The notes under the pieces: model-generated | The model's database searches: none | Told to the model about the DNA's origin: nothing | The model's input: only the letters and a program-made list of their open reading frames with translations | In this document: positions 6,693 through 8,918 of the stretch, in pieces | Layout of the letters: each line of letters begins with the position of its first letter | How positions within the stretch are numbered: the first letter of the stretch is position 1 | NCBI GenBank assembly: GCA_041481485.1 | Contig: JBGPBY010000298.1 | Location: 1 to 8,918, forward strand | DNA: 8,918 nt | Reading direction: 5' to 3' | Origin: JBGPBY01 sp041481485 | GTDB taxonomy: Bacteria > Acidobacteriota > Terriglobia > 20CM-2-55-15 | Made by a program: the position numbers and the translations under genes

Positions 6693-7645
6693 TACCGGTG
6701 ATTTCTTTGCCAGCCAAGGCCGAGTGAGAAGACGAGCGATGGCACGTAGCGCCGGCTTGTCGTGACAACGTTGGTCGTCGAATACGATTTGGAGGTCACA
6801 TTGTAGAACGGCAGTGTGGCGTCGGCCTGAACGAACACGCGAAGCGTGGTCGTGCGCGCGACCTCGTAGCCGGCTGTCAACTCGCCTTGAAGACCGCTGC
6901 CGCCCCACGCGGAGTATGCCTTGTTATTCGTTCCGGTGTAGTAGGCGTTACTGCCGACCGAACTACTTCCATAACTAGCGCCTCCACCGAAGTAAGGAGT
7001 GGAATTTGCCCTGGAATGGACAAAGTACAGGCCTTCCAGCTTCAACAACGAACTGGCAGTTGCGCTCGACGATGCGGAATAGCCGTTATTGGCATCGACC
7101 TGAACATTCAGAAATGACACATCAATGGCGAACGAATCCAGCTCCGTGCGATTGCCAAAGCCTAATGCCCCCTTACTATAAATTCGGTTGCTGAAAATAC
7201 TCCCGTAACCCAGACGTGCATAGAAGTACGAATCGGTGTGCACTCGTAATGCGGACGCCTGTGCAGCTGTAACGTTGGACCGATCCACGATACGACGTCC
7301 GGTAACGAGCGAAGGTACCAGCTGGCTGTACAGTGCAGGCAAGTCGCTAAGGCCGTGGGCTGTTCCGTTGCGTTGTCCTCCGGGTCCGGACAACGTCACC
7401 GTGATCACGTCGCCCAGGCGGATATGGCTGATCGTGTAAGGCGCCGGGCAGTCGGGCACGACGCTGCTGCCCAACAACTCGAACTGTCTTTCGAGGTGAA
7501 GTACTGCCGCCTCCCGGTCCTTGTCCGAAAGCATATCTCGCGTTTTGTCGACGCGAATGCACACCTGAGCCTCAGCCGTTCCCGCGACAGTCAGAAGCAG
7601 AAACGCAATCCACGAAGAACATTTCGAAAAACGGGATTTCAGCAT
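6692..7645 (-). CDS. Secreted outer-membrane beta-barrel protein, unknown function
   Basis: A 317-residue exported protein. I chose ATG 7643-7645 because GGGAGGAG lies about 7 bases upstream and a signal peptide begins directly there (residues 1-26, cleavage after GTAEA); the frame continues upstream without sense. The mature protein seems to have two parts. Residues 27-135 form a small alpha/beta domain with two cysteines (Cys29, Cys66) that could bridge, and a segment SHIRLGDVITVTLSGPGG. Residues about 138-317 show alternating hydrophobic/polar strands with many Tyr, Gly, Ser and Asn (YFYARLGYGS, YFGGGASYGSSSVGS, LRVFVQADATLPFY, SLVFSLGLGW), typical of an outer-membrane beta-barrel of about eight strands. 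The C-terminus is GLGWQRNHR, so the final aromatic residue expected for BAM recognition is not terminal. It is divergent from the GntR gene, which may regulate it. The family is not recognised. Confidence 0.75.
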   Translation of the reverse strand: MLKSRFSKCSSWIAFLLLTVAGTAEAQVCIRVDKTRDMLSDKDREAAVLHLERQFELLGSSVVPDCPAPYTISHIRLGDVITVTLSGPGGQRNGTAHGLSDLPALYSQLVPSLVTGRRIVDRSNVTAAQASALRVHTDSYFYARLGYGSIFSNRIYSKGALGFGNRTELDSFAIDVSFLNVQVDANNGYSASSSATASSLLKLEGLYFVHSRANSTPYFGGGASYGSSSVGSNAYYTGTNNKAYSAWGGSGLQGELTAGYEVARTTTLRVFVQADATLPFYNVTSKSYSTTNVVTTSRRYVPSLVFSLGLGWQRNHR

Positions 7646-7650
7646 GGTGG

Positions 7651-7660
7651 TTCTCCTCCC
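7651..7660 (-). promoter_or_regulatory. Ribosome binding site deciding the start at 7645
   Basis: GGGAGGAG on the minus strand precedes the ATG at 7645 by about seven bases, and places the signal peptide exactly at the N-terminus. Confidence 0.7.
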
Positions 7661-7689
7661 TTTCATTGTCACCAATGTAAATGAGCCGC

Positions 7690-7707
7690 CCGGACTGCAA
7701 CGTCCGG
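7690..7707. promoter_or_regulatory. Candidate operator 1 in the divergent promoter region
   Basis: CCGGAC (7690-7695) and GTCCGG (7702-7707) form a perfect 6-bp inverted repeat around TGCAAC, in the middle of the 105-bp space between the barrel gene and the GntR gene. Dyads of this size are typical for GntR dimers, but the binding is an inference. Confidence 0.4.
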
Positions 7708-7708
7708 A

Positions 7709-7734
7709 TTGTGATACTTTTCCGACTCTCACAA
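7709..7734. promoter_or_regulatory. Candidate operator 2 in the divergent promoter region
   Basis: TTGTGA (7709-7714) and TCACAA (7729-7734) are perfect 6-bp complements with a 14-base spacer, ending 16 bases before the GntR start. It could be an autoregulatory site; the wide spacer makes a simple dimer site less sure. Confidence 0.35.
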
Positions 7735-7750
7735 CGGGATCTGGAAACAC

Positions 7751-8665
7751 ATGAAACTCTGGATTTCAAAAGGCGGCGCGGAAACCATTCAGGAGCAACT
7801 GAGTGCTCAGATTGTGCTAGGCATCGTCAGCGGGGATCTCGCGCCCGGTGAGCGTCTGCCGAGCACAGCCGTCATCGCGCGCCGGTTTCACATTCATGCC
7901 AATACGGTTGGGGCGGTGTATCGCAGCCTGGCGAAACGACGCTGGGTGAATTGGAAACGCGGGAGCGGATTCTTCGTACGGCCCCGCGCGTCCGACATGA
8001 AGACGTTCGATCCTGACCAGGATCTCGACGGCTTGATCGCGGCGTTCCTCAACGTGGCGCGCTCCCGCGGATATTCTCCTGCGGAAATTCAATCACGGAT
8101 GAGTCGATGGTTCACATTGGCGAAACCGGATCGTGTGGTCGTGATTGAACCTGAGCCGGAGCTGCGGGAAATCCTCATGGCAGAAATCGCCGGCCGGGTT
8201 TCCGCGCGCGTTACCGGATCGCCTCTGGAAGACTGCCGCAAATCGCCGAACCTGAATGGAGCGTTCTGTGTCGCCTTATACGATCATTCGGAAGAAGTAC
8301 GTTCCGCCCTGCCTGCAAAAACGCCGTGTCTGTTTCTGCGGTCGCGCTCAGCGCCGCAGAGCATGGCGGGCAAGCCAAAGCCCGGACCCGATACTCTGAT
8401 CGTGGTTGCATCGCGCTGGCCGGATTTTCTGAAGTGGGCGCACATTCTTCTGGTGGCGGTCGGCATCGATGCGACGACGATCGACTTGCGCGACGCTCGG
8501 CAAAAGGGCTGGAAACGCGGCGTGACTGCGAAGAGCTTCATCATCACGGATAGCCTGCTTGCCCGCGATCTACCCAAGGGACCCAACACTCACGTGTTTT
8601 CTCTCATCGCCGACGAATCGATCGATGAACTCCGCCAGGCCTGCCGGGATATCCCATGCGAATGA
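7751..8665 (+). CDS. GntR-family transcriptional regulator with alpha/beta C-terminal domain
   Basis: A 304-residue DNA-binding protein. The N-terminal 76 residues are a clear GntR winged helix: QEQLSAQIVLGIVSGDLAPGERLPS (14-38), recognition region FHIHANTVGAVYRSLAKRRWV (46-66) and wing KRGSGFFV (69-76). The PGERLPS and NTV-x-x-VYRSL wording is close to the YtrA subgroup, but YtrA proteins have only about 50 residues after the HTH, whereas here about 225 follow. After a helical linker (about 87-126), the C-terminal half alternates strands and helices (VVVIEPEPELREIL at 129-142, GAFCVALYDHSEEV at 170-183, DTLIVVASRWPDFLKWAHILLVAVG, SFIITDSLLARDLP), like a Rossmann-type or receiver-like ligand domain; no aminotransferase lysine motif of MocR proteins is seen. 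It is divergent from the barrel gene with two dyads between. The start ATG 7751 has only a weak GGA five bases upstream. The effector is unknown. Confidence 0.9.
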   Translation: MKLWISKGGAETIQEQLSAQIVLGIVSGDLAPGERLPSTAVIARRFHIHANTVGAVYRSLAKRRWVNWKRGSGFFVRPRASDMKTFDPDQDLDGLIAAFLNVARSRGYSPAEIQSRMSRWFTLAKPDRVVVIEPEPELREILMAEIAGRVSARVTGSPLEDCRKSPNLNGAFCVALYDHSEEVRSALPAKTPCLFLRSRSAPQSMAGKPKPGPDTLIVVASRWPDFLKWAHILLVAVGIDATTIDLRDARQKGWKRGVTAKSFIITDSLLARDLPKGPNTHVFSLIADESIDELRQACRDIPCE

Positions 8666-8685
8666 ACCACCGCGGGATTGCGACG

Positions 8686-8704
8686 GATTGTGCGCTGTCA
8701 TAGA
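8686..8704 (+). repeat. Partial copy of the 4.5-kb foldback repeat
   Basis: GATTGTGCGCTGTCATAGA matches 4490-4508 at 18 of 19 positions (only T versus G at the eleventh base). The match stops at the point where the complementary half of the hairpin (CCGCGC) should follow, so the copy can no longer fold: it looks like a decayed remnant of the same family. Confidence 0.6.
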
Positions 8705-8744
8705 AGGTGTGAATGAATTACAGGGCAAGGGGAAAGTCCGAAGT

Positions 8745-8766
8745 CCCCTCCTCAGCTGAGGAGGGG
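8745..8766. repeat. Perfect 22-bp palindrome
   Basis: CCCCTCCTCAG (8745-8755) is followed directly by its exact reverse complement CTGAGGAGGGG (8756-8766). It begins 79 bases after the GntR stop and could act as a transcription-end structure, but more likely is the end of a dispersed repeat, as similar CCCCTCCT...AGGAGGGG palindromes are familiar from intergenic repeats of several soil bacteria (from memory, not checked). Confidence 0.7.
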
Positions 8767-8767
8767 T

Positions 8768-8815
8768 GGCCGCTACATTAAGAAAAAAGTGCGAAGCCAC
8801 CTTATTGGAGCGGCC
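8768..8815. repeat. Hairpin with 15-bp imperfect arms
   Basis: Arm 8768-8782 matches the reverse complement of 8801-8815 at 13 of 15 bases, with the outer seven (GGCCGCT/AGCGGCC) perfect. The loop includes a run of six A. It sits between the 22-bp palindrome and the next hairpin with one base or less on each side. Confidence 0.6.
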
Positions 8816-8866
8816 GGGGTGGTGTTGGCCAAGCGAATTTGATTGAACTTGATCAACACCACCCCG
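8815..8866. repeat. Hairpin with 13-bp perfect arms
   Basis: CGGGGTGGTGTTG (8815-8827) is the exact complement of CAACACCACCCCG (8854-8866), spacer 26 bases; CAAG (8830-8833) and CTTG (8848-8851) continue the stem inside. It shares its first base with the end of the previous hairpin. Confidence 0.65.
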
Positions 8867-8918
8867 TCTGCGCGAATTTCGGGTGCGTCGCTGCATTTTT
8901 TTAATCGCGCATCCACCC

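Larger units (their letters stand above)
8666..8918. other. Gene-free tail of repeated stem-loops
   Basis: No credible gene is seen in the last 253 bp. The stretch contains a partial repeat copy (8686-8704), a perfect 22-bp palindrome, two larger hairpins back to back and a run of seven T (8896-8902), and ends in CCACCC, the complement of the GGGTGG that follows the palindrome. This suggests that the window edge cuts a repeat element with matching ends. Confidence 0.65.

Noticed and set aside
6639..6908. Small minus-strand gene overlapping the end of the barrel gene
   Set aside because: Arg-rich out-of-frame reading of the barrel coding region, with no ribosome site.
7646..7750. N-terminal extension of the barrel protein up to 7750
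   Set aside because: It would bury the signal peptide and the strong ribosome site, and occupy the divergent regulatory region.
8570..8896. 108-residue open frame on the minus strand at the window end
   Set aside because: It runs through the stem-loop array into the antisense of the GntR gene; the composition reflects the repeats, not a protein.
8745..8918. CRISPR array
   Set aside because: The hairpins differ from one another in sequence and there are no equal direct repeats with spacers.

Overview
The window (about 57% G+C by eye) looks like chromosomal DNA from a soil-type Gram-negative bacterium, most likely an Acidobacteriota. This rests on the mix of large secreted proteins of unknown function, a beta-barrel outer-membrane-type protein, a FixL/FixJ-style two-component pair, a GntR regulator with an unusual C-terminal half and many short palindromic intergenic repeats. 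It is an inference from gene style, not from a marker gene. No rRNA, tRNA, CRISPR array, transposase or phage gene is visible.

Layout: (1) 22-2210, minus strand: two secreted proteins, a HEAT-like repeat protein and an unrecognised protein with a Gly-rich centre, separated by about 210 bp. (2) 2292-4353, plus strand: a membrane histidine kinase (four-helix DUF4118/KdpD-like sensor, PAS, HisKA, HATPase) overlapping by 14 bp a FixJ-family response regulator. (3) 4354-4680: a gene-free convergent spacer packed with palindromes, including a 36-bp inverted repeat whose arms each carry their own hairpin. (4) 4681-6393, minus strand: an ammonium transporter of the Amt family with a long N-terminal extension and both pore histidines. 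(5) 6692-7645, minus strand: a secreted beta-barrel protein, divergent from (6) 7751-8665, plus strand: a GntR-family regulator; the 105-bp space between them holds two inverted repeats that could be operators. (7) 8666-8918: a gene-free tail with a degenerate copy of the 4.5-kb repeat followed by consecutive stem-loops, cut by the window end.

How the genes may work together: the kinase and regulator clearly form one translationally coupled signalling pair. The GntR protein probably controls itself and/or the divergent barrel gene. The ammonium transporter is convergent with the two-component pair, so a functional link is possible but not shown; no glnK/glnB gene is visible beside it. I see no convincing new multi-gene system. 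The least explained material is the two palindrome-rich intergenic regions, which share a 19-bp stretch (18/19 identical) and look like mobile or REP-like repeat families.
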